From: UBA1479 sp040221095
Lineage (GTDB): Bacteria; Pseudomonadota; Alphaproteobacteria; Rhodospirillales; Casp-alpha2
NCBI GenBank assembly: GCA_040221095.1
Contig: JAVJVP010000002.1
Coordinates: forward strand, 98,507 to 162,506
Reading direction: 5' to 3'
DNA: 64,000 nt
Shown piece after piece: positions 29,107 to 37,170 of the stretch; within the stretch, counting starts at the first letter, position 1; every line of letters starts with the position of its first letter. The notes beneath the pieces were generated by a model. That model was given only the letters and a program-made list of their open reading frames with translations. It made no database searches and was not told where the DNA came from. A program made the position numbers and the translations under genes.

Positions 29107-30183
29107 ATGTTTTACAGAGAAGCCGGGCAGTTCAAGACCACCTACCAGGGCGACCAGGCGGTCTTCCCCATCCTGCAGGACAAGATCGCGGTCTTCATCG
29201 TGATCGCCGCCGCCTATTCGGTGCCGCTGTTCGCCAACGAATACTGGCTGCAGGCGATCTTCATCCAGTTCCTGGTGTTCGCCCTGATGGCCATCGGCCT
29301 CAACATCCTGATGGGCTATGCGGGGCAGGTTTCGCTCGGCACCGGCGCCTTCGCCGCGGTCGGCGCCTATGCCTGCTACAAGCTGACGACGAATATCGAA
29401 GGCATGAACGTGATCGTCGCGATCCTGCTGTCGGGCGGCTGCGCCGCCGCCGTCGGCATCCTGTTCGGATTGCCGAGCCTGCGCATCAAGGGCTTCTACC
29501 TGGCGGTCGCGACCCTGGCCGCGCAGTTCTTCATCCTGTGGCTGTTCAACAAGGTCGGCTGGTTCTACAACGACAATCCCTCGGGCACGATCACGGCCCC
29601 GCCGCGCGAGGTTTTCGGTGTCCTGATCACCGGCCCCTCGGCCTCGCCCGAAGCCCGTTACTTCGTCTGTCTGACGGCCCTGATCATCGGCGCCTGGGTG
29701 GCCACGAACCTGGTGCGCGGGCGCATCGGCCGAAACTGGATGGCGATCCGCGACATGGACATCGCCGCCGAGATCATCGGCATCCGCCCGCTGCAGACCA
29801 AGCTTCTGGCCTTCGCTGTGTCGTCCTTCTACATCGGCGTGGCCGGCGCCTTGATGATCTTCTGCTGGCTGGGATCGGCCGAAACGGAAGCCTTCGACCT
29901 GGCCAACGTATCGTTCCGCGTGCTGTTCATGATCATCATCGGCGGCCTGGGGTCGATCGGCGGCTCGATCCTGGGCGCCGCCTTCATCATCCTGGTGCCG
30001 ATTTTCCTGACCAACTTCCCGCCCATGGTCGGGCTGGATATCTCGACCGCCCTGCAGAAGCATCTGGAGGAAATCATCTTCGGCGTGATGATCGTCGCCT
30101 TCCTGATCATCGAGCCGGAAGGGTTCGCCCGGTTGTGGCAGATCCTGCGTGAGAAGCTTCGGAAATGGCCGTTCCCGTACTGA
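29107..30183 (+). CDS. ABC transporter permease, LivM type
   Basis: 358-residue inner-membrane permease. The first 30 residues are hydrophilic (MFYREAGQFKTTYQGD), followed by about nine or ten membrane segments. LivM signatures are NILMGYAGQVSLGTGAFAAVGAY (about 63-85) and the coupling loop IGRNWMAIRDMDIAAEIIGI. It forms the translocation channel with the LivH-type protein. Immediate downstream is a 184-bp gap with a candidate promoter and hairpin before the substrate-binding gene. Confidence 0.92.
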   Translation: MFYREAGQFKTTYQGDQAVFPILQDKIAVFIVIAAAYSVPLFANEYWLQAIFIQFLVFALMAIGLNILMGYAGQVSLGTGAFAAVGAYACYKLTTNIEGMNVIVAILLSGGCAAAVGILFGLPSLRIKGFYLAVATLAAQFFILWLFNKVGWFYNDNPSGTITAPPREVFGVLITGPSASPEARYFVCLTALIIGAWVATNLVRGRIGRNWMAIRDMDIAAEIIGIRPLQTKLLAFAVSSFYIGVAGALMIFCWLGSAETEAFDLANVSFRVLFMIIIGGLGSIGGSILGAAFIILVPIFLTNFPPMVGLDISTALQKHLEEIIFGVMIVAFLIIEPEGFARLWQILREKLRKWPFPY

Positions 30184-30271
30184 TTGGTACGGGCTGAAAC
30201 GAATTACGTAACGCGGCACCCGATGCCGCCAAGACCAAGAACAAGCGACGTTGGAAACCGGGTTGTGCGCG

Positions 30272-30340
30272 TTGGGGCTTCCTGCCCCGCCGTGCTACGA
30301 TCCGAGGGATAATCAGGAGGACCAAGCCCCAAAAAAACCG
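30272..30340 (+). promoter_or_regulatory. Candidate internal promoter and stem-loop before the substrate-binding gene
   Basis: TTGGGG at 30272-30277 and TACGAT at 30296-30301, 18 bp apart, form a plausible promoter. Just downstream a short hairpin GCCCC/GGGGC encloses an A-rich loop (about 30326-30344). Binding-protein genes in such operons often need higher expression, and a private promoter or stabilising stem would supply it. The SD GGGAG follows at about 30355. Confidence 0.35.
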
Positions 30341-30367
30341 GGGCGTCCGCAACTGGGAGACACAACC

Positions 30368-31687
30368 ATGAAGTTCCGTAAACTGGTATTGGCCACGGCT
30401 GCGACCGTGGTTGGCCTCGGCACATTCGCCGCGGCGGAGACCGCCAAGGCGGACGAACAATTCTTCCCCATGCTCGTCTACCGCACCGGCGCCTATGCGC
30501 CGTCCGGCATTCCCGTGGCGAACGGGTTCCGCGATTACTACACCCTGCTCAACAAGCGCGACGGCGGCATCAACGGCGTCACCGTGACCTTCGAAGAATG
30601 CGAAACCCAGTACAAAACCAACTTGGGCGTCGAATGCTACGAAAAGCTCAAGGGCAACGGCCCGACGGGCGCCTCCTTGTTCAACCCCTATTCGACCGGG
30701 ATCACCTATCAGCTGATCCCCAAGGCCAGCGTCGATAAGATTCCGATCCTCTCCATGGGCTATGGCCGCACCTCGGCCGCCGACGGGCGGGTGTTCGAGT
30801 GGATCTTCAACCCGCCCGCCACCTATTGGTCGCAGGCATCGGCGGTCATCAAGTACTTTTCGCGCCGGGTCGGCGGATACGACAAGCTGAAGGACAAGAA
30901 GATCGTCCATCTGCACCACAACTCCGCCTACGGCAAGGAAGCCAACCCGACGCTCGAGGTTCTGGCCAAACGCTACGGCTACAAGCTAACCCTGGTCCCG
31001 GTCGACCATCCGGGCCAGGAACAGGCCTCGCAATGGCGCCAGATCCGCCGCATCAAGCCCGACTTCATCTTCATGTCCGGCTGGGGCGTCATGAACCAGG
31101 TCGCCATCAAGGAAGCCTCGGGCATCCGCTATCCCATGGATCAGTTCGTGGGCAACTGGTGGTCCGGTTCCGACGCCGACGTGGTGCCCGCCGGCGACGG
31201 CGCCAAGGGGTATCTCTCGACCACCTTCCACGGCGCGGGTAGTGACTTTGCCGTTCATGCCGACATCATCAAGCACATCTACGGCGGTGACGCGGCGGCG
31301 GCCAAGGAGAACAAGGTCGGCGAGGTGCTGTACAACCGCGGCGTCGTCAACGCCATGTTCGCCACTGAAGCCGTGCGCACGGCCCAGGCCAAGTTCGGCA
31401 ACAAGTCCCTGACCGGCGAACAGGTCCGCTGGGGTCTCGAGAACCTGAACATTACCGATGAAACCCTGGCCAAGCTCGGGTTCAAGGGCATGGTCAGCCC
31501 GCTCAAGATCACCTGCGAAGACCACGAAACCATGGGGCCGGTGATCATCCAGAAGTGGGACGGCGCCAAGTGGTCCTACGCCAGTGAATGGCTGACGCCC
31601 ATGCGCGACATCGTCCGCCCCATCGTGGAGGCCGATGCCGCGGCCTATGCGAAGGAAAACAACATCACCCCGCGCGACTGCAAATAA
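30368..31687 (+). CDS. ABC transporter substrate-binding protein, type 1 periplasmic fold
   Basis: 439-residue periplasmic binding protein of the branched-chain amino-acid/amide group (Peripla_BP_6). The ATG at 30368 gives a Sec signal peptide ending at TAKA-DE. The mature N-terminus FPMLVYRTGAYAPSGIPVANGFRDY differs from the usual amino-acid binder opening and is shared by homologues found beside CoA ligases. VEPE-type hinge elements are replaced by KKIVHLHHNSAYGKEANPTLE. Two C-terminal Cys residues (ITCEDHE and the final RDCK) may form a disulfide. The ligand is unknown; context suggests an organic acid. Confidence 0.9.
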   Translation: MKFRKLVLATAATVVGLGTFAAAETAKADEQFFPMLVYRTGAYAPSGIPVANGFRDYYTLLNKRDGGINGVTVTFEECETQYKTNLGVECYEKLKGNGPTGASLFNPYSTGITYQLIPKASVDKIPILSMGYGRTSAADGRVFEWIFNPPATYWSQASAVIKYFSRRVGGYDKLKDKKIVHLHHNSAYGKEANPTLEVLAKRYGYKLTLVPVDHPGQEQASQWRQIRRIKPDFIFMSGWGVMNQVAIKEASGIRYPMDQFVGNWWSGSDADVVPAGDGAKGYLSTTFHGAGSDFAVHADIIKHIYGGDAAAAKENKVGEVLYNRGVVNAMFATEAVRTAQAKFGNKSLTGEQVRWGLENLNITDETLAKLGFKGMVSPLKITCEDHETMGPVIIQKWDGAKWSYASEWLTPMRDIVRPIVEADAAAYAKENNITPRDCK

Positions 31688-31731
31688 GCGGTCGCGACGG
31701 GTCCCCTGCCGGCAAACGAAAGGCGAGACTG

Positions 31732-32583
31732 ATGGCACAGGCAATCGAACAAAAGGCACCGGCTTCCGCCGCAACGGCCGCCGCCAAATCGCCGCTCGTG
31801 GTCAACAACATCGAGGTCATCTACGACCATGTGATCCTGGTGTTGAAGGGGGTATCGCTTGAGGTTCCCGAGGGGGGCATCGTCGCCCTCCTCGGGGCCA
31901 ACGGCGCCGGCAAGACGACGACGCTGAAGGCCATTTCCAACCTGCTGGGGGCCGAACGCGGCGAGGTCACCAAAGGCGAGATTCTGTTCCGCGGCGAGCG
32001 GGTCGACAGCCTGACGCCCAACGAACTGGTCAAGCGCGGCGTCATCCAGGTCATGGAAGGCCGCCACTGCTTCGAACACCTAACCGTCGAAGACAACCTG
32101 ATGACCGGCTCCTACACCCGCCGGGACGGCGCCGCCGCCGTCGCCGAAAGCCTGGAGAAGGTCTACCACTATTTCCCGCGCCTGAAGGAACGCCGCACCT
32201 CGCAGGCGGGCTATACCTCGGGCGGCGAACAGCAGATGACCGCCATCGGCCGCGCCCTGATGGCCAACCCCAACACCATCCTGCTGGACGAGCCCTCCAT
32301 GGGCCTGGCCCCGCAGCTGGTCGAGGAAATCTTCGAGATCGTCAAGATGCTCAACGAGAAGGAAGGCGTGTCCATCCTGCTCGCCGAACAGAACACCATG
32401 ATCGCGCTGAAATACGCCGATTACGGCTACATCCTGGAAAACGGCCGCGTGGTCATGGACGGGGATGCCGCGGGCCTGCGGGAAAACCCGGACGTGAAGG
32501 AATTCTACCTGGGTCTGGCCGGGGAAAGCCGCAAAAGCTTCCGCGACGTCAAACACTACCGCCGCCGCAAGCGCTGGCTCTGA
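31732..32583 (+). CDS. ABC transporter ATP-binding protein, LivF type
   Basis: 283-residue ATPase. The ATG at 31732 (MAQAIEQKA) is preferred to upstream codons that fall inside the preceding gene. Walker A is GANGAGKTT, signature SGGEQQMTAIGRAL, Walker B TILLDEPSMGLAP and H/switch region AEQN, the standard LivF set. It has an N-terminal Ala-rich extension of about 25 residues and a basic C-terminal extension (KHYRRRKRWL) absent from amino-acid LivF proteins but typical of this operon type. The stop codon lies at the edge of the nested hairpin at 32583-32630. Confidence 0.92.
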   Translation: MAQAIEQKAPASAATAAAKSPLVVNNIEVIYDHVILVLKGVSLEVPEGGIVALLGANGAGKTTTLKAISNLLGAERGEVTKGEILFRGERVDSLTPNELVKRGVIQVMEGRHCFEHLTVEDNLMTGSYTRRDGAAAVAESLEKVYHYFPRLKERRTSQAGYTSGGEQQMTAIGRALMANPNTILLDEPSMGLAPQLVEEIFEIVKMLNEKEGVSILLAEQNTMIALKYADYGYILENGRVVMDGDAAGLRENPDVKEFYLGLAGESRKSFRDVKHYRRRKRWL

Positions 32584-32630
32584 CGCAAATCCCGAGCAAC
32601 CCGGAACGGGTTGCGACGACGCATTTGCGT
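32583..32630 (+). other. Nested two-tier hairpin between the LivF-type and ligase genes
   Basis: Inner stem GCAACCCG/CGGGTTGC (32596-32603 and 32607-32614) has a GAA triloop. It is enclosed by a second perfect stem ACGCAAAT/ATTTGCGT (32583-32590 and 32623-32630). It starts on the last base of the LivF-type stop codon and ends 25 bp before the next start. No T-run follows. It is a likely mRNA processing or partial termination element between the transporter and the last gene. Confidence 0.6.
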
Positions 32631-32654
32631 GAAACCAACATCAAGAGGCGCATG

Positions 32655-33905
32655 ATGGCCGACCATCCGCACTACGACGATCTGGAAACACGGTCCGCGG
32701 ACGCCCGCGAGGATGCCCTGTTCCGGGCCCTGCGCCTGCAGATCGCCCATGCCCAATCCAATGCCCCCTATTTCCGCGGCCTGCTGGACGGCGTCGATCC
32801 GAACGGCGTGACCGACCGCGCCGCACTCGCCAACCTGCCGGTCACGCGCAAATCCGATCTGGTCGATATCCAGACGCCCGGCAACGTGCTGGGCGGCCTT
32901 GCCGCCGTGCCCGATGGTGCCCTCCGCCGCATTTACCAGAGCCCCGGGCCGACCTACGACGCCGAAGGCTTCGGCGACGACTGGTGGCGCACGGCCCGGG
33001 GGCTCTATGCCGCGGGCTTCCGCCGGGGCGACGTGGTGCACAATTCCTTTTCCTATCACCTGACCCCGGCCGGCGCGATGCTGGAGGCCGGCGCCGGCGC
33101 CATCGGCTGCGCCGTGGTGCCCGCCGGGGTCGGCAACACGGACCTGCAGGTCCGCGCCATCGCCGACATCCGCCCGGCCGCCTATTGCGGCACGCCCTCG
33201 TTCCTCAAGATCATCCTGGACAAGGCGGCGGAGGGAGGCACGGACGTCTCGTCGCTGACCAAGGCCTCCGTCGCGGGCGAACCCTTCCTGCCCGACCAGC
33301 GCGCCGCCTTCGACGCCGCCGGGATCGCCGCCCATAACCTCTATGCCTCCGCCGACATCGGCCTGATCGCCTATGAATCAGCCGCCCGCGAGGGCCTGAT
33401 TTTGGACGAGGGCCTGATCCTGGAAATCGTCACCCCCGGCACGGGCGATCCGGTCGAACCGGGCCAGGTCGGCGAGGTCGTCCTGACCATGCCGTTCAAT
33501 TTGGAATATCCGCTGATCCGCTTCGCCACCGGCGACATGTCGGCGGTGATGCCGGGGGCCAGCCCCTGCGGGCGCAGCAACACCCGCATCAAGGGCTGGA
33601 TGGGCCGCGCCGATCAGGCGGCCAAGGTCAGGGGCATGTTCGTCCACCCGCGCCAGATCGCCGACATCCTGAAACGCCATCCGGAGATCGTCCGCGCCCG
33701 CCTGGTGGTGGAACGCAAAGACGGTGCCGATACCATGACCCTGATGTGCGAGACCGCCCCGCCCGCCCCGGACGGCCTCGCCGCCGCCCTCGCCGAGACC
33801 CTGCAGGCGACCTGCAAGCTCAAGGGCGGGATCGATCTCGTCGCCCCCGGCAGCCTGCCCAACGACGGCAAGGTGATCGATGATCGGCGGGGGGCGGGGG
33901 GTTAG
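32655..33905 (+). CDS. Phenylacetate-CoA ligase-like adenylating enzyme
   Basis: 416-residue PaaK-family ligase of the adenylate-forming superfamily. Family landmarks are the N-terminal LRLQIAHAQSNAPYFRGLL, AYCGTPSFLKIILD, SVAGEPF, NLYASADIGLIAYES and IKGWMGRADQAAKVRGMFVHPRQI. The start at 32655 is chosen because AAGAGG sits 6 nt upstream; 32652 is an alternative ATG. PaaK proper activates phenylacetate, but this group is broader and often accompanies HAAT transporters. It is the last gene of the operon and complements the acyl-CoA synthetase at its head, giving two CoA ligases for one importer. Confidence 0.87.
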   Translation: MADHPHYDDLETRSADAREDALFRALRLQIAHAQSNAPYFRGLLDGVDPNGVTDRAALANLPVTRKSDLVDIQTPGNVLGGLAAVPDGALRRIYQSPGPTYDAEGFGDDWWRTARGLYAAGFRRGDVVHNSFSYHLTPAGAMLEAGAGAIGCAVVPAGVGNTDLQVRAIADIRPAAYCGTPSFLKIILDKAAEGGTDVSSLTKASVAGEPFLPDQRAAFDAAGIAAHNLYASADIGLIAYESAAREGLILDEGLILEIVTPGTGDPVEPGQVGEVVLTMPFNLEYPLIRFATGDMSAVMPGASPCGRSNTRIKGWMGRADQAAKVRGMFVHPRQIADILKRHPEIVRARLVVERKDGADTMTLMCETAPPAPDGLAAALAETLQATCKLKGGIDLVAPGSLPNDGKVIDDRRGAGG

Positions 33906-33917
33906 CTTGTTCGGATT

Positions 33918-33941
33918 GTCCGCTTATAGCCAGAAGCGGAC
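33918..33941 (+). terminator. Hairpin after the uptake operon
   Basis: 8-bp stem GTCCGCTT/AAGCGGAC with loop ATAGCCAG, 12 bp after the ligase stop. There is no T-run. It is probably the 3' end structure of the operon transcript. Confidence 0.45.
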
Positions 33942-34033
33942 CAACCCAAACTCAAATAGCCCCCCTCTCCTTGCACCTGATGGGCAATTTATATTAATTT
34001 ATATTTTCTAATGTACCGTCAATGAGGCTAAAA

Positions 34034-34780
34034 ATGTGGCTCCATTCAATCAAAATTTTCCCGGGTATTTTTGCTCTGATGTCACTTGTTGCAGGGCTGG
34101 GGATACCGATCGAGGCTGGCGCTGATACGGAAAAAGCGATTTGGGAAAGAGGCCGTGTTTCCTTGCCTGTTTCGATGATCCGCGCCGGAGAATGCAGGTC
34201 CGGGATCATTCGAAATCTTGAACCCGTATGTTCCGCCCAGAAGGTCCCGGCCGTTATATTCATACATGGTTGCAGCGGCTTGAACTTCAGGCAGTTCGAT
34301 CACATGGATATGTTTTCCAAGCTGGGCTATCCCGTGTTCGCACCCTCTAGTTTTGCTCGGCCCGGGCGCGAAAAATCCTGCGGAAAAGCGGATTCGGTCA
34401 TGGATTGGCGATTAGAAGAAATCAAGATCGCCATCGAAAATGTTCGCAAGATGTCCTGGATTGATCAAAGTAAATTGATCTTAGCAGGGTTCAGCGAAGG
34501 CGGCATCGCGACGGCCGAATATGGTGGCAACGAATTTATCGCCCATATCGGGATGGGGTTCGGTTGTGACAGACGCCAGTTCTCAGTATCAAACGATACA
34601 CCTGTTCTTCAGATAAATGGCAAAGACGATCAAGAGGTCAGTGAAATAGAACTCTGTACGCAAGGATCCCGGAAAAAATTCAAAGCGATCTATGTCGACA
34701 CTGGGCATCCAGTGGACAAAGACCCAGTTACCATAAAGACAATCGGCGAGTTTTTAGACGACGTGCTTGGAAAATCTTAG
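34034..34780 (+). CDS. Secreted alpha/beta hydrolase (dienelactone-hydrolase-like), atypical GC
   Basis: 248 residues from ATG 34034, chosen because GAGG lies 6 nt upstream; an ATG at 34022 is in frame. The signal peptide ends near IEAGA. Catalytic residues: oxyanion HGCSG, nucleophile in GFSEGG, Asp in NGKDDQE and His in DTGHPVD, giving a complete triad. Several Cys residues (GECRSG, PVCSAQ, KSCGK, FGCDR, ELCTQ) suit a disulfide-bearing periplasmic enzyme. Base composition is close to half GC, with ATA, TTA and AGA codons rare in the neighbours. This and the AT-rich leader mark it as a recent arrival. The substrate is unknown. Confidence 0.8.
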   Translation: MWLHSIKIFPGIFALMSLVAGLGIPIEAGADTEKAIWERGRVSLPVSMIRAGECRSGIIRNLEPVCSAQKVPAVIFIHGCSGLNFRQFDHMDMFSKLGYPVFAPSSFARPGREKSCGKADSVMDWRLEEIKIAIENVRKMSWIDQSKLILAGFSEGGIATAEYGGNEFIAHIGMGFGCDRRQFSVSNDTPVLQINGKDDQEVSEIELCTQGSRKKFKAIYVDTGHPVDKDPVTIKTIGEFLDDVLGKS

Positions 34781-34813
34781 CTGCATAGGGCGGCTTTGGG
34801 GCAAAAGCAGACC

Positions 34814-35485
34814 TTACTTCCCCCCACCGAATTCCTCCGCCAGCCGCAGCCAGTCCTGCGGCGTGACCTGGGCGACGAACACGAAGCCCAGGCCCGATCC
34901 GGGGTCGGGGCGGAGCACAACGGCCCCGGCCTCGTCCGTATACTGGCCGGTCGTCGCGCGCATCAGGTTGCCGTGGCCGACGATCACCCGGTTGGTGCCG
35001 GAGGCAAGCGGGCGGGTGAAATGGGCGCGGGCGTTCTTGACCGCCGCGTCATGGCCGCCGACGTACGCCTGGGACCGCAGGTTCATGATTTCCGTCGTCG
35101 TGCGCACCGCGCCCAGGCTCATCAGGCGGGCGGTTTCCGCCGTGCGGCAATATTCCGAGGACAGGACCTCGCCCACCGGGACGGCGAGGGTGCGGAGCGC
35201 CAGGCCGATCAGCTGCGCCGTCATCCGCCCCGCGTCGGACAGCTGGCGCATCTTGTCGCCGTCGCAGCTTTGCCAGTCGCCGGCCTGCCGCACCTGGTCG
35301 TTCTGGGTCCAGTCCGTGTCGGCGTGGCGGAAATAGAGGACATGCCCGCCCGCGCGCAGGGCCGCGACCAGGGCGGCGTCACGGGGCTCCGCTGCCAGGG
35401 CCGGGGGCACGGCCAGGGGCCCCAGGAGCAGCAACAGCAGGACCGGGGCGGCGCGAAGCCCCCCGAAACGGCGCGGATTTGCCAT
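34814..35485 (-). CDS. Secreted histidine phosphatase family protein
   Basis: 223 residues from the ATG at 35485, which gives a signal peptide (PVLLLLLLGPLAVPPALAAE). The phosphohistidine motif is YFRHADTDW, where the usual RHG is RHA. A second His is in VIVGHGNLMRATTG near the C-terminus, and SSEYCRTAETA supplies the second Arg. The arrangement is that of branch-1 histidine phosphatases such as SixA or phytase-like periplasmic members. It converges on the low-GC hydrolase with a 33-bp gap, and its promoter side faces the structured RNA region. Confidence 0.85.
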   Translation of the reverse strand: MANPRRFGGLRAAPVLLLLLLGPLAVPPALAAEPRDAALVAALRAGGHVLYFRHADTDWTQNDQVRQAGDWQSCDGDKMRQLSDAGRMTAQLIGLALRTLAVPVGEVLSSEYCRTAETARLMSLGAVRTTTEIMNLRSQAYVGGHDAAVKNARAHFTRPLASGTNRVIVGHGNLMRATTGQYTDEAGAVVLRPDPGSGLGFVFVAQVTPQDWLRLAEEFGGGK

Positions 35486-35563
35486 GGGATTCAGGATATC
35501 GCCAAGGCGCCCCCCGGAAAAGACCGGAATCTCAAGCGTTTGGCGGGTACAAGAAAAGATCAC

Positions 35564-35711
35564 ATTGGGGACATAATCTCGCCCCAATCCGGAGGCTAAA
35601 TAGGAACCATAGACCTCCTCGTCTATTAACCAGAGACCCCCCTCTCTGGTCCCCTTAATCGGCACCAGCCGAACTTAAAGCCGGGCTCTCCCCAAGAGCC
35701 CGGCTTTTTTT
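35564..35711 (+). ncRNA. Candidate small RNA or structured leader with anti-Shine-Dalgarno loops
   Basis: Five perfect hairpins follow one another on the plus strand. H1: ATTGGGG/CCCCAAT (35564-35588). H2: ATAGAC/GTCTAT with loop CTCCTC (35609-35626). H3: ACCAGAGA/TCTCTGGT with loop CCCCCC (35629-35650). H4: TCGGC/GCCGA with loop ACCA (35659-35672). H5: a 13-bp terminator stem with seven T (35677-35711). The C-rich loops of H2 and H3 could bind AGGAGG-like ribosome sites, a feature of several known alphaproteobacterial sRNAs. No plus-strand gene precedes the terminator, so it must serve an RNA of its own or attenuate ccmA. A CATAAT at 35572-35577 could be a -10 box, in which case the RNA would start near H2 at about 130 nt. 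Confidence 0.5.
35677..35711 (+). terminator. Strong intrinsic terminator upstream of ccmA
   Basis: Perfect 13-bp stem AAAGCCGGGCTCT/AGAGCCCGGCTTT with loop CCCCA, running into seven T residues (35705-35711). It is the most convincing Rho-independent terminator in the window. It points along the plus strand, where no upstream ORF exists. Confidence 0.88.
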
Positions 35712-35810
35712 CGTCCCCACTCAAACCATAAGCCCCTGTATTCGCGCGGCTTTCCGGGGTATCTATGGCCGGAGGCTCCCGTCATCCGGCAAAACAGGAT
35801 CATCGCCCCC

Positions 35811-36464
35811 GTGGACCGTTTCGAAGGCACATCGCTCGACTGCCTGCGCAGCGCCCGGCCCGTGTTCCGGGGCCTGGATTTCGCGCTGAAAAGCGGCGGC
35901 GCCCTGGTGCTGACGGGGCCCAACGGGTCCGGCAAATCGTCGCTGCTCAGGCTCATGGCCGGGTTGCTGCCGCCGGCGGGGGGTCGCCTATCCTGGAGCG
36001 GGTCACCGGTCGCCGACGACCCCGACGCCCACCGCATGCGGTTGCGCTATCTCGGCCATCTCGACGCCGTGAAGCCGGCCCTGACCGCATCGGAAAACCT
36101 CGCCTTCTGGGCCGGGCTGATGGGCGGCGATCCGAACGACGCCGTGGCCCCGGCCCTGGACGCGTTGGGCATCGGCCATCTGGCCGACCTGCCGGCAAGG
36201 TTTCTGTCGGCCGGGCAGAAGCGGCGGCTGAACCTGGCCCGCCTGGCCCTGGCGCCGGCGGCGCTCTGGCTGCTGGACGAGCCGGCGACGGCGTTGGACG
36301 CGGAAACCACCGACCGTCTGCGCAGCCTGATCCAGCGCCACCGCGACGCAGGCGGCATGGCCGTGGTCTCGACCCATTCGGACCTGGGGCTCAAGGACGC
36401 CGACAGTCTCGATCTCGCCGGCTTCGCCGCCCGCCCGTCGCTGGATGCGGACACCGCCGCATGA
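35811..36464 (+). CDS. ccmA: Haem exporter ATP-binding protein CcmA
   Basis: 217-residue ABC ATPase of cytochrome c maturation System I. It powers release of holo-CcmE from CcmCD. Walker A is GPNGSGKSS, the signature LSAGQKRRLNLARL, Walker B LWLLDEPATALD, and the switch His is in VVSTHSDLG. It starts with GTG at 35811 and overlaps ccmB by ATGA. The protein lacks the substrate-specific insertions of larger ABC ATPases, as is normal for CcmA. Confidence 0.95.
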   Translation: MDRFEGTSLDCLRSARPVFRGLDFALKSGGALVLTGPNGSGKSSLLRLMAGLLPPAGGRLSWSGSPVADDPDAHRMRLRYLGHLDAVKPALTASENLAFWAGLMGGDPNDAVAPALDALGIGHLADLPARFLSAGQKRRLNLARLALAPAALWLLDEPATALDAETTDRLRSLIQRHRDAGGMAVVSTHSDLGLKDADSLDLAGFAARPSLDADTAA

Positions 36465-37126
36465 CCGGCTTCCGCGCCATCCTGATGCGCGACCTCCGTC
36501 TGGCCCTGCGCCAGGGCATGGACAGCGCCCTGGTCGTGATGTTCTTCGTCATCGCCGTGGTGCTGTTTCCGCTCGGCGTCGGGCCGGAAGCCAACATCCT
36601 TGCCCGCATCGCGCCGGGCGTGCTGTGGGTCGCGGCCCTGCTGTCGGTGCTGCTGTCGCTGGAGCGTCTGTTTCATACGGATTTCGAGGACGGATCGCTG
36701 GAACTTCTGGCCCTAAGCCCGCCGCCGCTCGAGGTCGTGGTGCTGGCCAAGGTGCTGGCCCATTGGCTGATCACCGGCCTGCCGCTGATCGTCGCCGCCC
36801 CCGTGCTGGCGGTCCTCCTCAACATGCCGGCGGACGGCTTCGCCCTGCTGCTGCTGGCGCTGCTGCTCGGCACGCCGACGCTCAGCCTGATCGGCGCCGT
36901 GGGCGCCGCCCTGATCCTGGGCTCGCGGCGGGGCGGCGTGCTGCTGGCGCTGTTGATCCTGCCGCTGTTCATTCCCGTGCTGATCTTCGGCGTCGGCGCG
37001 GTCGAGGCCGCCATCGGCGGCTTCCCGGCCCGCGCCCCCCTGCTGCTGCTGGGCGCGATCTTCGCGGGGGCGCTGGCACTCTGCCCCTGGGGGGCGGCGG
37101 CCGGGTTGCGCCAAGCCTTGGAATAG
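36461..37126 (+). CDS. ccmB: Haem exporter permease CcmB
   Basis: 221-residue inner-membrane protein with six predicted helices. It is the permease partner of CcmA. Diagnostic stretches are RDLRLALRQG near the N-terminus, SLERLFHTDFEDGSLELL (about 66-83), and the helix pairs with TPTLSLIGAVGAAL and LLILPLFIPVLIFG. The start overlaps the ccmA stop. Length matches the family. Confidence 0.95.
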   Translation: MTGFRAILMRDLRLALRQGMDSALVVMFFVIAVVLFPLGVGPEANILARIAPGVLWVAALLSVLLSLERLFHTDFEDGSLELLALSPPPLEVVVLAKVLAHWLITGLPLIVAAPVLAVLLNMPADGFALLLLALLLGTPTLSLIGAVGAALILGSRRGGVLLALLILPLFIPVLIFGVGAVEAAIGGFPARAPLLLLGAIFAGALALCPWGAAAGLRQALE

Positions 37127-37170
37127 CAGGGCCCTGGAATAATTCAGACGAAGGGGGTAGCTTCCCGGCC

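Larger units (their letters stand above)
35486..35810. other. 325-bp intergenic region with structured RNA candidate before ccmA
   Basis: No protein-coding ORF is supported. The first 75 bp should hold the minus-strand promoter of the histidine phosphatase. 35564-35711 is a plus-strand run of hairpins with a strong terminator, listed separately. The last 100 bp before the GTG of ccmA contain GGAGG at about 35771, too far from the start to be its SD, and no clear -10/-35 pair. Confidence 0.6.
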
